Source: Streptomyces rubellomurinus
GTDB taxonomy: Bacteria > Actinomycetota > Actinomycetes > Streptomycetales > Streptomycetaceae
Reading direction: 5' to 3'
Assembly: GCF_000961885.1 (NCBI RefSeq)
Contig: NZ_JZKH01000019.1
Coordinates: 37,246-101,245, forward strand
DNA length: 64,000 nucleotides
The notes below the pieces were generated by a model. The model was not told the origin of the DNA. It did not search any database and saw only the letters and a program-made list of their open reading frames with translations. A program made the position numbers and the translations under genes. Below, one piece after another: positions 1-8,367 of this stretch (position 1 is its first letter; each line of letters opens with the position of its first letter).

Positions 1-236
1 ATTACTTCGGGGCCGCGCCGCACCCGGTGGGGAACCTGAACACCACGCTGAGTGACGGCGGCGGGACCATCACCGTTCACGACCCCCTCGACCTGAACAC
101 CTCGCCGCAGAAGTCGGGACAAGTCATCTACACCTTCGCCCTCCGGGCGAAACCCGACGCGGTCCCCGGCACCCATGCCAGCGGGTTGGCCAGGGTCGCC
201 ACACAGACGGCCCCGCTCACCGCGACCGTCCGCTGA
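1..236 (+). CDS. 3' part of a small beta-rich protein, paralogue of 3406-3861
   Basis: The reading frame is open from the window edge (first full codon at base 3) to a TGA at 234-236, so this is the C-terminal part of a gene that begins outside. The visible residues align without much gapping to the 151-aa protein at 3406-3861: LDLNT matches IELNT, and VIYTFALRAKPDAVPGTH matches LVYTLSMRADPHAQHGTY. The two are therefore paralogues flanking the sugar genes. A GTG at 27 could mimic a start, but homology extends upstream of it (YFGAAPHPVGN matches YYNPRGEQGN). It overlaps the convergent epimerase gene by 20 bases. Function is unknown; the alternating pattern suggests a beta-sandwich. Confidence 0.6.
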   Translation, partial: YFGAAPHPVGNLNTTLSDGGGTITVHDPLDLNTSPQKSGQVIYTFALRAKPDAVPGTHASGLARVATQTAPLTATVR

Positions 237-1428
237 CGGGTTCCGGCCGCCACTCGGCGGGCCGGTCCCGGTGGCCCAGCAGCCAGCCGCAGGCGGCGGC
301 CGAGCGCTCGCCCGCTCGGCCGTCGCCGTACGGGTTCGGGCGGGCGGACGGCGGGCCGGAGTGCGCGAACTCTCCGTAGCCGAGGGCGAGTTCCTCCTCC
401 GCTGCCGCCACGATGTCGGCTTCCTTCGTCCCCACCAGCCGGGCCACCCGCTGCTCCAGGCCCTCCACCCGCTCGGTGTTCTCCCGGGTGACGAGGACCG
501 GGAGGCCGAAGGCCGCCGCCTCCTCCTGGATCCCGCCCGAGTCGGTGATCACCAGCCGCGCCCGGCTCAGCAGCCGACTGAACGGCGCGTACGCGACCGG
601 GCCGGGCAGCAGCACGTTGGGCAGGCCGCGCAGCTCGGCCTCGATGGCGCTGCGCACCACCGGGTTCATGTGCGCGGCGACCAGGAAGGTCAACTCCCGG
701 TGGCGGAGGCTGAGTTCGGCGACCGCCCGACTGATCCGGGCGATCGGCTCGCCCCAGTTCTCCCGCCGGTGCGCCGTCACCACGACCACCGGCGCGCCGA
801 TCGCCTCCACCCGCCGCACCAGCGGGTCACGGGCCGCCGCCGGGCTGCGCCCGGCCAGTACCACCGCGTCGATCACCGTGTTGCCGGTCACCACCGTCGC
901 CTCGCCGGACAGTCCGTCCCGCCGGAGGTTGCTCTCCGCGACCGGAGTCGGCGCCAGGTGCAGCGCCGACACCTGGGCGATCATCCGCCGGTGCGCCTCC
1001 TCGGGGAACGGGTTGCCGAGGTCGCCCGAGCGCAGGCCGGCCTCCACGTGCACGACCGGGAGGGAGGACAGGAATCCCGCCATCGAGCCCGCGAGCGCGG
1101 ACGTCGTGTCGCCCTGCACCACCACGGCCCGCCACCGTGCTCCCCGCAGGCAGCCGTCGACCTGGCGCAGCAACTGGGCCGTCAGCGTGGTCAGTGAGTC
1201 GTCGCGCCGGGGTGGTGCCAACGGGATGTCCGCGCGGAGGCCGAAGCAGGCCAGCACCTCGTCGACGACCGGGCCGTGCTGTCCGGTGGCGACGAGGACC
1301 GGGTCCGCCCACGGCTGCTTGCGCAGCTCCAGCACGACGGGCGCCATCTTCACCGCCTCCGCGCGGGTGCCGACGATGCAGACGATCCGGTCCCGGCGGT
1401 GCGAGGTCGGCGAGGTCGGCGAGGTCAT
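217..1428 (-). CDS. wecB: UDP-N-acetylglucosamine 2-epimerase (non-hydrolysing)
   Basis: This enzyme interconverts UDP-GlcNAc and UDP-ManNAc for cell-surface polysaccharide synthesis. The 403-aa product has the family N-terminus (VGTRAEAVKMAPV, about residues 20-32), GDTTSA, the HVEAGLR and FPEE motifs carrying the catalytic acidic residues, TAHRREN with the catalytic His, and the UDP-binding SGGIQEEA near the C-terminus. Length is usual for WecB/MnaA. The start at 1428 is chosen because AGGGA lies about 8 bases upstream and homology begins soon after; an in-frame ATG at 1590 would add 54 residues of unlike composition. It is divergent from the small membrane gene and glycosyltransferase, suggesting a joint role in an envelope polymer. 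Confidence 0.9.
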   Translation of the reverse strand: MTSPTSPTSHRRDRIVCIVGTRAEAVKMAPVVLELRKQPWADPVLVATGQHGPVVDEVLACFGLRADIPLAPPRRDDSLTTLTAQLLRQVDGCLRGARWRAVVVQGDTTSALAGSMAGFLSSLPVVHVEAGLRSGDLGNPFPEEAHRRMIAQVSALHLAPTPVAESNLRRDGLSGEATVVTGNTVIDAVVLAGRSPAAARDPLVRRVEAIGAPVVVVTAHRRENWGEPIARISRAVAELSLRHRELTFLVAAHMNPVVRSAIEAELRGLPNVLLPGPVAYAPFSRLLSRARLVITDSGGIQEEAAAFGLPVLVTRENTERVEGLEQRVARLVGTKEADIVAAAEEELALGYGEFAHSGPPSARPNPYGDGRAGERSAAACGWLLGHRDRPAEWRPEPVSGRSR

Positions 1429-1571
1429 GTGATCAATCCCTGGGCGAATGGGGGCCAGTGGCCCATGCATCCCACGCGGCGACGGCCGCGGCGTCGAAAA
1501 CGCTCGGAGGGAGCAGGGGGTGCACCGGAATGGACGTTCGTACGCCATCAATCGATCGGAAGCGCGCAACA

Positions 1572-1892
1572 ATGAACCCGAGCCAGCCATCCGCGAAAGG
1601 ACCAGGTGACGACGTGTACGCCGCCGGCACGGTGATCTTCTACGGCCCCGCCGTCCACCGCCTCCTCCACAGGCGGTCGGACGGCCGCATCCGCCCCGCC
1701 GTCATCGCCGCCGGCGGTGTCGCGAGCGCCGCCGTGACCTTCCTGATCCTCCGCGCCCTGCGCCACCGCCGCCCCGGCCACGGGCTCGCGCCGACCGACT
1801 TCCTCCCGCCCCGCTACGCACCCGAGGCGACGCCCCCGGTGACGCCCGCCGCCTACGAGCTGGCCGCCGGAGCCGAAGCCCCGCTGCCGTGA
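1572..1892 (+). CDS. Small single-pass membrane protein coupled to the glycosyltransferase
   Basis: The 106-aa product has a short polar N-terminus, one hydrophobic stretch at about residues 43-62 (VIAAGGVASAAVTFLILRAL) followed by Arg/His residues, and a Pro-rich tail. Its TGA overlaps the GTG of the glycosyltransferase (GTGA at 1889-1892), a sign of translational coupling, so an accessory role for the synthase is likely but not shown. The start at 1572 has GGAAG about 9 bases upstream; an in-frame ATG at 1530 is possible. I do not recognise a family. Confidence 0.6.
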   Translation: MNPSQPSAKGPGDDVYAAGTVIFYGPAVHRLLHRRSDGRIRPAVIAAGGVASAAVTFLILRALRHRRPGHGLAPTDFLPPRYAPEATPPVTPAAYELAAGAEAPLP

Positions 1893-3220
1893 GGCTGCTC
1901 AAGTGCGTGGACGCGATCGGCTACACCGTGATCGCCGCCTCCGCCTGCTACTTCGCCGTCGCCATGGGCTCCGGCCTGCGCGAACTACGGCGCCAGCGCA
2001 CCGGATTGCCCGTCCAGGGCGATGCCCGCTACGGCAGCCCCCAACTCGGCCGGCGGGAGCGGCGGCCCCTGTACGTGCTGGTGCCCTGCCTCAACGAGGC
2101 TTCGGTGATCGGGCCCACCGTACGCGCGCTGACCGGGCCGGACACCACCGTCCTGGTCGTCGACGACGGCTCCGACGACGACACCGGGCGGATCGCGGCC
2201 GAGGCGGGAATCGAATCGGGTGACACCGTGACCGTCCTGCGCCGCGAGCCGCCCGACGCGCGGCAGGGCAAGGGCGAGGCGCTCAACCACGCGATCGGCT
2301 ACGCCCGCAGCCTGGTGGCGGGGCGCGGCGAGGACCCCGACGACGTGGTCGTCTGCGTGATGGACGCGGACGGCCGGCTCTCCGACCGGGCACTCGCGCA
2401 CGTGATGCCGCTGTTCGACGACCCGGCCACCGGCGCCGTCCAGCTCGGCGTGCGGATCCGCAACCGGCACGCCAACTTCCTCACCTGGTTCCAGGACTAC
2501 CTGTTCTGGTCGATGGCCGCCGTCACCCAGCTCGGCCGGGACGCCACCGCGACGGTGAGCCTCGGCGGCAACGGCCAGTTCACCCGGCTCTCCGCGCTCG
2601 ACAGCATCGGCGAACGCCCGTGGTCCGCCTCGCTCACCGAGGACCTGGACCTCGCGATCAGCCTCAGCGTGCGCGGCTGGCGCCTGCGCAGCACCGCGCA
2701 CGCTTCCGTCGACCAGCAGGCCATCACGCAGCTGGGCCGCCTGATCCGGCAGCGCACGCGCTGGTACCAGGGCCACATGACCGCCATCGCCCGCTGCGGC
2801 GAGATCTGGCGGGCGCCCGAGCTCGCGCACCTCTCCGCGCTGGAGCTGACCTGCTACCTGCTCGTGCCGTGGGTGTTGGACCTGCCGTGGTCGCTGCTGT
2901 TCCAGTACTGCCTGGTCTGGTTCCTGCTGAACGCCAAGTGCGCGCTGGCGCGTTACCACCCGTTCCCCGCGCTGCCCTGGGTGAGGGCGGGGTGGGCGCT
3001 GACGCTGCTCTCCTGGTACGCCGTCACCTTCGCGCCCGCGCTGGTCACCTCCGTGGTCTACCTGCGCCGGGACCGGCGGGTCGGACGGCTGCGGGCGGTG
3101 CTGCTCGGGCACTCCTTCGTGGTGATGAACTACCTGTCCTTCCTGTGCGCCTGGAAGGCGCTGATCCGGATGCTCCGGGGGCAGACGGGCTGGGCCAAGA
3201 CGAGTCGGGAGCCGGGCTGA
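1889..3220 (+). CDS. Membrane-bound family 2 glycosyltransferase, polysaccharide-synthase type
   Basis: A processive-type GT2 enzyme of 443 aa. Order of parts: an N-terminal membrane segment (about residues 5-27), a GT-A domain with VPCLNEA, VVDDGSDDDTG, the DxD-like MDADG, GGNGQF, the acidic TEDLD and the QRTRW motif (QxxRW) typical of cellulose/hyaluronan/PNAG synthases, then three or four C-terminal membrane helices. It has no NodB deacetylase domain. It starts with GTG at 1889, overlapping the upstream stop. The adjacent UDP-GlcNAc epimerase makes an amino-sugar polymer plausible, but the substrate cannot be read from the sequence. Confidence 0.88.
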   Translation: MRLLKCVDAIGYTVIAASACYFAVAMGSGLRELRRQRTGLPVQGDARYGSPQLGRRERRPLYVLVPCLNEASVIGPTVRALTGPDTTVLVVDDGSDDDTGRIAAEAGIESGDTVTVLRREPPDARQGKGEALNHAIGYARSLVAGRGEDPDDVVVCVMDADGRLSDRALAHVMPLFDDPATGAVQLGVRIRNRHANFLTWFQDYLFWSMAAVTQLGRDATATVSLGGNGQFTRLSALDSIGERPWSASLTEDLDLAISLSVRGWRLRSTAHASVDQQAITQLGRLIRQRTRWYQGHMTAIARCGEIWRAPELAHLSALELTCYLLVPWVLDLPWSLLFQYCLVWFLLNAKCALARYHPFPALPWVRAGWALTLLSWYAVTFAPALVTSVVYLRRDRRVGRLRAVLLGHSFVVMNYLSFLCAWKALIRMLRGQTGWAKTSREPG

Positions 3221-3405
3221 GAACGGACGGGATTCGGCGGAACGGCGGTGTCCGAGCGCCGCCCGGGGTGCGGCCCCGGAGACCTCGACCCAGGATGGAT
3301 CGAGGCGGCCCTGCCGCCAACGCCGTTCAGCGGATGCCCGGTTGGCCCCGAGCCGCCCGACCCTCCCGCCCCGGCCCTCGCCCACCTCGACAGGAGCACC
3401 CCATC

Positions 3406-3861
3406 ATGACCACGACCATCAGCGCCCCCGCCATGGCCGCCCTGCAGCAGCTGAAGATCTTCCAGTCCCGCAAGCTGGAGGCCAAGCCGGGCGAGCAGAC
3501 GAACTTCGACCTCTCCATCACCGCCCCCGGCGACCATCCGGTCAGCTTGCCCTTCACCGCGCAGACCTTCACCGCGCCGACCGGCTTCGTCTTCGACGAC
3601 GCCGTACCGTTCGTCACGTACGCCTACTACAACCCGCGCGGTGAGCAGGGCAACATGTCCGCCGAGATCGTCGCGGACGGCAAGGTGCTGGTGCTGTGGC
3701 ACCCGATCGAGCTCAACACCAACGGCAAGGGCTCCCTGCTCGTCTACACGCTGTCGATGCGCGCCGACCCGCACGCGCAGCACGGCACCTACCTGGACGG
3801 CTCGGTGACCCTCGGCCTCTACGGCGGGACCAACTACGCCGGCATCATCGATCCGGCCTGA
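3406..3861 (+). CDS. Small beta-rich protein of unknown function, paralogue of the 5' partial gene
   Basis: The 151-aa product lacks a signal peptide or membrane segment and has an alternating hydrophobic pattern expected of a beta-sandwich. AGGAG lies about 10 bases before the ATG at 3406. It resembles the C-terminal fragment encoded at 1-236 over some 60 residues (shared pattern YxNPxGxQGN, IELNT, VYTLSMRA, GTYLDG), so the two may be a small paralogous family beside the sugar genes. A hairpin follows directly. No function can be assigned. Confidence 0.75.
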   Translation: MTTTISAPAMAALQQLKIFQSRKLEAKPGEQTNFDLSITAPGDHPVSLPFTAQTFTAPTGFVFDDAVPFVTYAYYNPRGEQGNMSAEIVADGKVLVLWHPIELNTNGKGSLLVYTLSMRADPHAQHGTYLDGSVTLGLYGGTNYAGIIDPA

Positions 3862-3882
3862 CCGGCCGCAGGATGTGACGGG

Positions 3883-3911
3883 GGCGGCTGCGCGGTCGCC
3901 GCGCAGCCGCC
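3883..3911. terminator. Hairpin between convergent genes
   Basis: GGCGGCTGCGCGG (3883-3895) pairs perfectly with CCGCGCAGCCGCC (3899-3911) around a 3-base loop. It lies between the + gene ending at 3861 and the minus-strand operon ending at 3976, where it could stop transcription from both sides. There is no T-tract, as usual for actinomycete terminators. Confidence 0.6.
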
Positions 3912-3975
3912 CGCCCCCACCGGGGGTCGCGGCAGGAACGGACCGAGGAGTCCGGGCTGCCGGCAGAACTCTTGA

Positions 3976-4077
3976 TCAGGTGGCGAGGATGGTGTGGAGG
4001 GCGTCGAAGCCGCCGATGAGGTTCCACACCTGGTCGGGGGAGGCGGGGACGATGCGGCTGACGGAAGTGGAGGCCAT
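3976..4077 (-). pseudogene. Internally deleted SRPBCC (polyketide cyclase-like) gene, 33 codons
   Basis: Thirty bases after the aldo/keto reductase stop, with AGGAC upstream, a 33-codon frame starts MASTSVSRIVPASPDQVW and continues NLIGGFDAL. That is the recognisable N-terminus of the about 145-aa SRPBCC/polyketide-cyclase proteins common in Streptomyces. The frame then ends at once with ALHTILAT, which looks like the last residues of the same family (GLxALxxxLA). The simplest reading is an in-frame deletion of about 110 codons between short similar sequences, leaving both ends. It is too short to fold as the parent. The gene is the last of the minus-strand operon. Confidence 0.6.
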
Positions 4078-4107
4078 GATCGGATGTCCTGACGGGGTGG
4101 GGGTGGT

Positions 4108-5118
4108 TCAGGCGCCGTGCGGCAGGGGGGCGGCCGGGCTGACGAGGCCGGCGGCGCGCAGCTCCTGCCAGAAGGCGGCGGGGACGGTCTCGTTGAGCGC
4201 CGCCCGGTCCTCGGCGATGCGGCCGGGCTTGGTGGCGCCGGCGACGACCGCGGCGGTGACCGGGTGGGCGAGGGAGAACTGCAGGGCGGCGGCCTTGATG
4301 CTGACGCCGTGCTTCGCGGCCAGGTCCTTGAGCCGGGTGACGCGCTCGATGATGTGCGCCGGGGCCTCCTGGTACTCGAAGTGGGTGCCGCCGGCGAGGA
4401 CGCCGGAGCTGTAGGGGCCGCCGACGACCATGCCGACGCCCTGCTCCTGCGCCATCGGCAGCAGCCGCTGGAGGGCGTGCTCGTGGTCGAGGAGGGTGTA
4501 GCGGCCGGCGAGGAGGAAGCCGTCCGGGCGGGGCTCGTCGAGGGACAGGGTGAGCTCGATCGGCTCGGTCCTGTTGACGCCCAGGCCCCAGGCCTTGATG
4601 ACGCCCTCGTCGCGCAGGCGGGACAGGACGCGGAAGGCACCGGTGCGGGCCTCCTCGAACTTGGCCAGCCACTGGTCGCCGTGGAAGTCCTGGGCGATGT
4701 CGTGGACCCAGACGACGTCCAGGCGGTCGGTGCGCAGGCGCGCGAGGCTGTCCTCGATGGAGCGCTCGGTGGCCTCGGCGGTCCAGACGTGGAGCATCCT
4801 GTTGGGGTTGCCGTGCTCGAACAGGCCGCCCTTCTCGCCGAGTTCGCGGGCGCCCTCCTCCGGTTCGTCGAGGATGACGCGGCCGACCTTGGTGGAGAGC
4901 ACGTACGCGTCGCGGGGCTTGGCGGAGAGGACCTCGCCGAGGCGCTCCTCGGCGAGGCCGGCGCCGTAGAAGGGGGCGGTGTCGTAGTAGCGGACGCCCT
5001 GCTGCCAGGCGGCCTCGACGGTGGCGGCCGCCTCGGTGTCGGGGATCGCACGGTACATGTTGCCGAGCGGGGCGGTGCCGTAGCCGAGCTTGCCGGGGAG
5101 GAGTTCCTTGAGGGACAT
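4108..5118 (-). CDS. Aldo/keto reductase (D-threo-aldose 1-dehydrogenase / pyridoxal dehydrogenase-like)
   Basis: NAD(P)H-dependent oxidoreductase of 336 aa with a TIM-barrel pattern. The catalytic tetrad is visible: Asp and Tyr in DTAPFYG (about residues 46-52), Lys in STKVGR and His in VWVHD. The N-terminal LGYGTAPLGNMYR is typical of the L-fucose/D-threo-aldose dehydrogenase branch. It is the third gene in a minus-strand run (MFS exporter, second reductase, this gene, SRPBCC remnant) with gaps of about 100 and 50 bases, so co-transcription is likely. Substrate is unknown. Confidence 0.88.
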   Translation of the reverse strand: MSLKELLPGKLGYGTAPLGNMYRAIPDTEAAATVEAAWQQGVRYYDTAPFYGAGLAEERLGEVLSAKPRDAYVLSTKVGRVILDEPEEGARELGEKGGLFEHGNPNRMLHVWTAEATERSIEDSLARLRTDRLDVVWVHDIAQDFHGDQWLAKFEEARTGAFRVLSRLRDEGVIKAWGLGVNRTEPIELTLSLDEPRPDGFLLAGRYTLLDHEHALQRLLPMAQEQGVGMVVGGPYSSGVLAGGTHFEYQEAPAHIIERVTRLKDLAAKHGVSIKAAALQFSLAHPVTAAVVAGATKPGRIAEDRAALNETVPAAFWQELRAAGLVSPAAPLPHGA

Positions 5119-5215
5119 GGTGGTGCCTTTTCCGAACGGGGAGTGCGGGGGTGCGAGGGTCGCCGGGCCGGCCGTGAGGGGCCGGCCCGTAGCGGGCTTC
5201 CGGGGGCGGGGTCGG

Positions 5216-6049
5216 TCAGTTGAACCGGTCCGGGTGCGGGCCGGTGCGCAGGCCGCGGTCGGTGGCGGCGATGGCGGCCATGTCCTCGTCGGTCAGCTGG
5301 AAGTCGAAGACGTCCAGGTTCTGGCGGATGCGCGCCGGGGTGACGGACTTCGGGATGACGATGGTGCCGAGCTGGAGGTGCCAGCGCAGCACCACCTGGG
5401 CGGCGGACTTGCCGGTGCGCCCCGCGATCGCGGTGATCGCCGCATCGTCCAGGACGGCGCCCTGGGCGAGCGGGCTCCACGCCTCGGTGGCGATGCCGTG
5501 CTCGGCGTGGAAGGCGCGCAGTTCGGCCTGCTGGAGGCCGGGGTGCAGCTCGACCTGGTTGACGGCCGGCACCAGCTCGCTGGTGTCCAGCAGGCGCCGC
5601 AGGTGGGCGGGCTGGAAGTTGGAGACGCCGGCGGCGCGGATGCGGCCCTCGGCGGCGAGGCGTTCGAGGGCGCGCCAGGAGTCCAGGTAGAGGTCGCGCG
5701 CCGGGGTGGGCCAGTGGATCAGGTAGAGGTCGATCTGTTCCAGACCGAGCTTGGCGAGGCTGGCGTCGAAGGCGCGCAGCGTGGCGTCGTAGCCCTGGTC
5801 GGAGTTCCACAGCTTGGTGGTGACGAACAGTTCCTCGCGCGGCAGGCCGGAGGCGGCGAGGGCGCGGCCGACACCGGTCTCGTTGCCGTAGATCGCGGCG
5901 GTGTCGATGCTGCGGTAGCCGGCCTGGAGGGCGGAGGTGACGGCGGCGGCGGTCTCGTCGTCGGGGACCTGGAAGACGCCGAAGCCGAGCTGGGGGATCT
6001 CGACGCCGTTGTTGAGCTTCACGGCGGGGATGCCGGGGGTGTCGTTCAT
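5216..6049 (-). CDS. Aldo/keto reductase (2,5-diketo-D-gluconate reductase-like)
   Basis: A 277-aa enzyme of the AKR family. Catalytic residues are seen in SIDTAAIYGNE (Asp, Tyr), VTTKLW (Lys) and YLIHWP (His); VIPKSV and IRQN near the C-terminus fit the NADPH pocket. The start at 6049 is set by AGGAG about 8 bases upstream and by the family start just before LNNGVEIPQLGFGVF; the in-frame upstream extension is low-complexity and ignored. It lies between the exporter and the other reductase, suggesting detoxification or processing of an exported or imported carbonyl compound. Confidence 0.9.
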   Translation of the reverse strand: MNDTPGIPAVKLNNGVEIPQLGFGVFQVPDDETAAAVTSALQAGYRSIDTAAIYGNETGVGRALAASGLPREELFVTTKLWNSDQGYDATLRAFDASLAKLGLEQIDLYLIHWPTPARDLYLDSWRALERLAAEGRIRAAGVSNFQPAHLRRLLDTSELVPAVNQVELHPGLQQAELRAFHAEHGIATEAWSPLAQGAVLDDAAITAIAGRTGKSAAQVVLRWHLQLGTIVIPKSVTPARIRQNLDVFDFQLTDEDMAAIAATDRGLRTGPHPDRFN

Positions 6050-6098
6050 GGTGGCGCTTCTCCTGGAAGGGAACGGTGGGAAAGGGGGAGGGGGGCGG

Positions 6099-7292
6099 TC
6101 AGTGATGGACGGGGACGGGAGCGGCGGCGGGGGCGCTGTCCCGTACGGGGGTGCGGCGCTCCAGGGCGGCGGACCAGACCGCCAGCAGGAGCGCGGCACC
6201 GGCGAGCAGGGCGCCGACCCAGTTGGGGGCGGTGTAGCCGAGGCCGGCGGCGATGACCTGGCCGCCGAGCCAGGCGGCGAGGGCGTTGCCGAGGTTGAAG
6301 GCGCCGATGTTGACGGCCGAGGCCAGGGTGGGGGCGCCGTGCGCCTGGTCGAGGACGCGCTTCTGCAGCGGTGGGACGGTGGCGAAGCCGAGTGCCCCCA
6401 CGAGCAGGATGGAGACCGCGGCGAGGACCTTGTCGTGTGCGGTGAGGGTGAACAGGGCCAGGACGACGGCGAGTCCGCCGAGGGAGGCGTAGAGCATCGG
6501 CATCAGCCTGCGGTCGGCGAACCTGCCGCCGAGCAGGTTGCCGAGGAACATGCCGACGCCGAACAGGACGAGCAGCCAGGTGACGGCGCCGTCGGAGTAG
6601 CCGGCGACGTGGGTCATCATCGGGGCGATGTAGGTGATGGCGGCGAAGACCCCGCCGAAGCCGAGGACGGTCATCGCCATGGCGAGCAGCACCTGCGGGT
6701 TGCGGAAGGCGGTCACCTCGCGGCGCAGGTGGGCGCCTTCGGGGCGGGGCAGGGCGGGGACGAGCTTGGCGATGCCGAGGAGGCCGACCACGCCCAGTGC
6801 GGCGACTCCGGCGAAGGTGGTCCGCCAGCCGACGGCCTGGCCGATGAAGGTGCCCAGCGGGACGCCGACGATGTTGGCGACGGTCAGGCCGGTGAACATG
6901 GTGGCGATGGCGCCGGCCTTCTTGTCGGGGGCGACGAGGTCGGCGGCGACGACCGAGCCGATGCCGAAGAACGCGCCGTGGGCGAGGGAGGCCACGATGC
7001 GGCCGGCGAGCATCACGCCCATGGTCGGTGCCGCGGCGGAGATCAGGTTGCCCGCCGCGAACAGGCCCATGAGGAGCATGAGCATCGTCCTGCGGCCGAT
7101 CCGGGTGCCGAGCACCGTCATCAGCGGGGCGCCGACGACGACGCCGATCGCGTAACCGGTGACCAGGAGCCCGGCGGAGGGGATGGACACCCCGTAGTCG
7201 CCGGCGATCTCGGGCAGCAGGCCCATGACCACGAACTCGGTCGTACCGATCCCGAAGGCCCCGATGGCCAGGGCGAGGAGCGCGAGAGGCAT
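6099..7292 (-). CDS. MFS exporter, DHA1 (AraJ/chloramphenicol-efflux-like) family
   Basis: A 397-aa protein with about twelve hydrophobic segments. It starts with the DHA1 signature FGIGTTEFVVMGLLPEIA and carries GTRIGRR in the loop after helix 2 (motif A). GGAGGG precedes the ATG by about 9 bases. It heads the minus-strand operon with the two reductases. A perfect 18-bp palindrome at 7365-7382 in its upstream region is a candidate repressor site. Substrate unknown; drug or sugar-alcohol efflux are the usual roles in this family. Confidence 0.9.
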   Translation of the reverse strand: MPLALLALAIGAFGIGTTEFVVMGLLPEIAGDYGVSIPSAGLLVTGYAIGVVVGAPLMTVLGTRIGRRTMLMLLMGLFAAGNLISAAAPTMGVMLAGRIVASLAHGAFFGIGSVVAADLVAPDKKAGAIATMFTGLTVANIVGVPLGTFIGQAVGWRTTFAGVAALGVVGLLGIAKLVPALPRPEGAHLRREVTAFRNPQVLLAMAMTVLGFGGVFAAITYIAPMMTHVAGYSDGAVTWLLVLFGVGMFLGNLLGGRFADRRLMPMLYASLGGLAVVLALFTLTAHDKVLAAVSILLVGALGFATVPPLQKRVLDQAHGAPTLASAVNIGAFNLGNALAAWLGGQVIAAGLGYTAPNWVGALLAGAALLLAVWSAALERRTPVRDSAPAAAPVPVHH

Positions 7293-7345
7293 GGTGTGCC
7301 GCCCTCCAGGTGATTGCTACTGTGCCTTACGGGCTCCGACAATAG

Positions 7346-7382
7346 TTGCACGCGCTGGCTAAGTGCAAATGCGGGCATTTGC
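7346..7382. promoter_or_regulatory. Nested inverted repeats upstream of the MFS operon
   Basis: GCAAATGC (7365-7372) is followed after two bases by its exact complement GCATTTGC (7375-7382). TTGCAC at 7346-7351 also pairs with GTGCAA at 7363-7368. The repeats lie 54-90 bases upstream of the exporter start at 7292 and 143 bases upstream of the divergent SDR. Such sites often bind MarR- or TetR-type repressors; no regulator gene is encoded next to it. Confidence 0.5.
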
Positions 7383-7524
7383 CTGCCGCCGATGGTGGGC
7401 GATGGCGGCGAGCATGCGGCGGGGGCCGCGGGCGCGCGAGGTGCCGGCTGCGAGCCCCGGGGCGTGCGCCAGGTCGGCGTCAACGCGCCGTTCCGGCACG
7501 GTGGTTGAGGGTAGATGGGCGGCC

Positions 7525-8214
7525 ATGGGCGTTCACTTCATCACCGGGGCGGGCTCCGGCATCGGTGCGGCCGTGGCCGGGCTGCTCGCGGAGCGCGGGG
7601 AGGACCTGTGGCTGCTGGCCAGGGACGAGGAGCGGGCGGAGGTGCTGCGCTCACGGTTCCCGGGGTGCCGCACGCTGGCGGCCGACCTCGCGGAACCGGC
7701 GGCGCTGGCCGCCGAGCTGGAGAAGCAGGGCCTGCCGGAGCGGCTGGACTCGCTGCTGCACGTCGCCGGCGTCCTGGAGCCGGGCACGGTGGCCGAGTTC
7801 GACGTCGGGGCCTGGCAGGCGATGCTGGCCGTCAACTTCCTGGCACCGGCCGAGCTGACGCGCCTGCTGCTGCCCGCCCTGCGGGCGGCCCCGGGGCGGG
7901 TGGTGTTCGTCAACTCGGGCGCCGGCCTGCACGCGCCGCCGCGCCTCGGGGGCTACGCGGCCTCGAAGTTCGCGCTGCGGGCGCTGGCCGAGTCGCTGCG
8001 GGCGGAGGAGTTCCGCAACGGCGTCCGCGTCACGACGGTCTTCCCCGGCGAGGTCGACACCCCCATGCAGGTCCGGCTGCACGGCGCACTCGGCCTGCCG
8101 TACGAGCCGGAGATCTGCCTGACGGTCGACTCCGTCGCCACCGCCCTGGCCGGGGTGCTGGACTTCCCGCCGGACGGGACGCTGAGCGAGCTGACGATCC
8201 GGCCGGGCTGCTGA
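7525..8214 (+). CDS. Short-chain dehydrogenase/reductase
   Basis: A 229-aa classical SDR. The nucleotide-binding GAGSGIG lies at residues 8-14, an HVAG segment replaces the usual NNAG, catalytic Ser is in VNSGAG and the YAASK motif supplies Tyr and Lys. The C-terminus is short and conventional. The start is the ATG at 7525 immediately before the Rossmann beta-1; further upstream in-frame codons run through the regulatory region. It is divergent from the MFS operon and may share its control. Substrate unknown. Confidence 0.88.
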   Translation: MGVHFITGAGSGIGAAVAGLLAERGEDLWLLARDEERAEVLRSRFPGCRTLAADLAEPAALAAELEKQGLPERLDSLLHVAGVLEPGTVAEFDVGAWQAMLAVNFLAPAELTRLLLPALRAAPGRVVFVNSGAGLHAPPRLGGYAASKFALRALAESLRAEEFRNGVRVTTVFPGEVDTPMQVRLHGALGLPYEPEICLTVDSVATALAGVLDFPPDGTLSELTIRPGC

Positions 8215-8232
8215 GGCGTGTCCTGATCAGAT

Positions 8233-8279
8233 GGGCCCGCCTCCTGACCCTCGCCGGTACCGGCTCAGGAGGCGGGCCC
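8233..8279. terminator. Strong hairpin between convergent SDR and hydrolase genes
   Basis: GGGCCCGCCTCCTGA (8233-8247) is perfectly complementary to TCAGGAGGCGGGCCC (8265-8279), a 15-bp stem with a 17-base loop. It sits 18 bases after the SDR stop and serves either strand. Confidence 0.7.
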
Positions 8280-8367
8280 GCGACGACCGGCCGGCGCCCC
8301 TGCCGAACCACCCCACCCGTGAGCCCCCGCCTTCCTCCGCGACCACGCGTGAGGATCGGGAGCGGGC

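Noticed and set aside
27..236. Complete 69-aa gene starting at GTG 27
   Set aside because: Homology to the protein at 3406-3861 continues upstream of the GTG to the window edge, so it is a gene end.
217..1590. Longer wecB starting at 1590
   Set aside because: The extra 54 residues are unlike the family, and a good ribosome site precedes the ATG at 1428.
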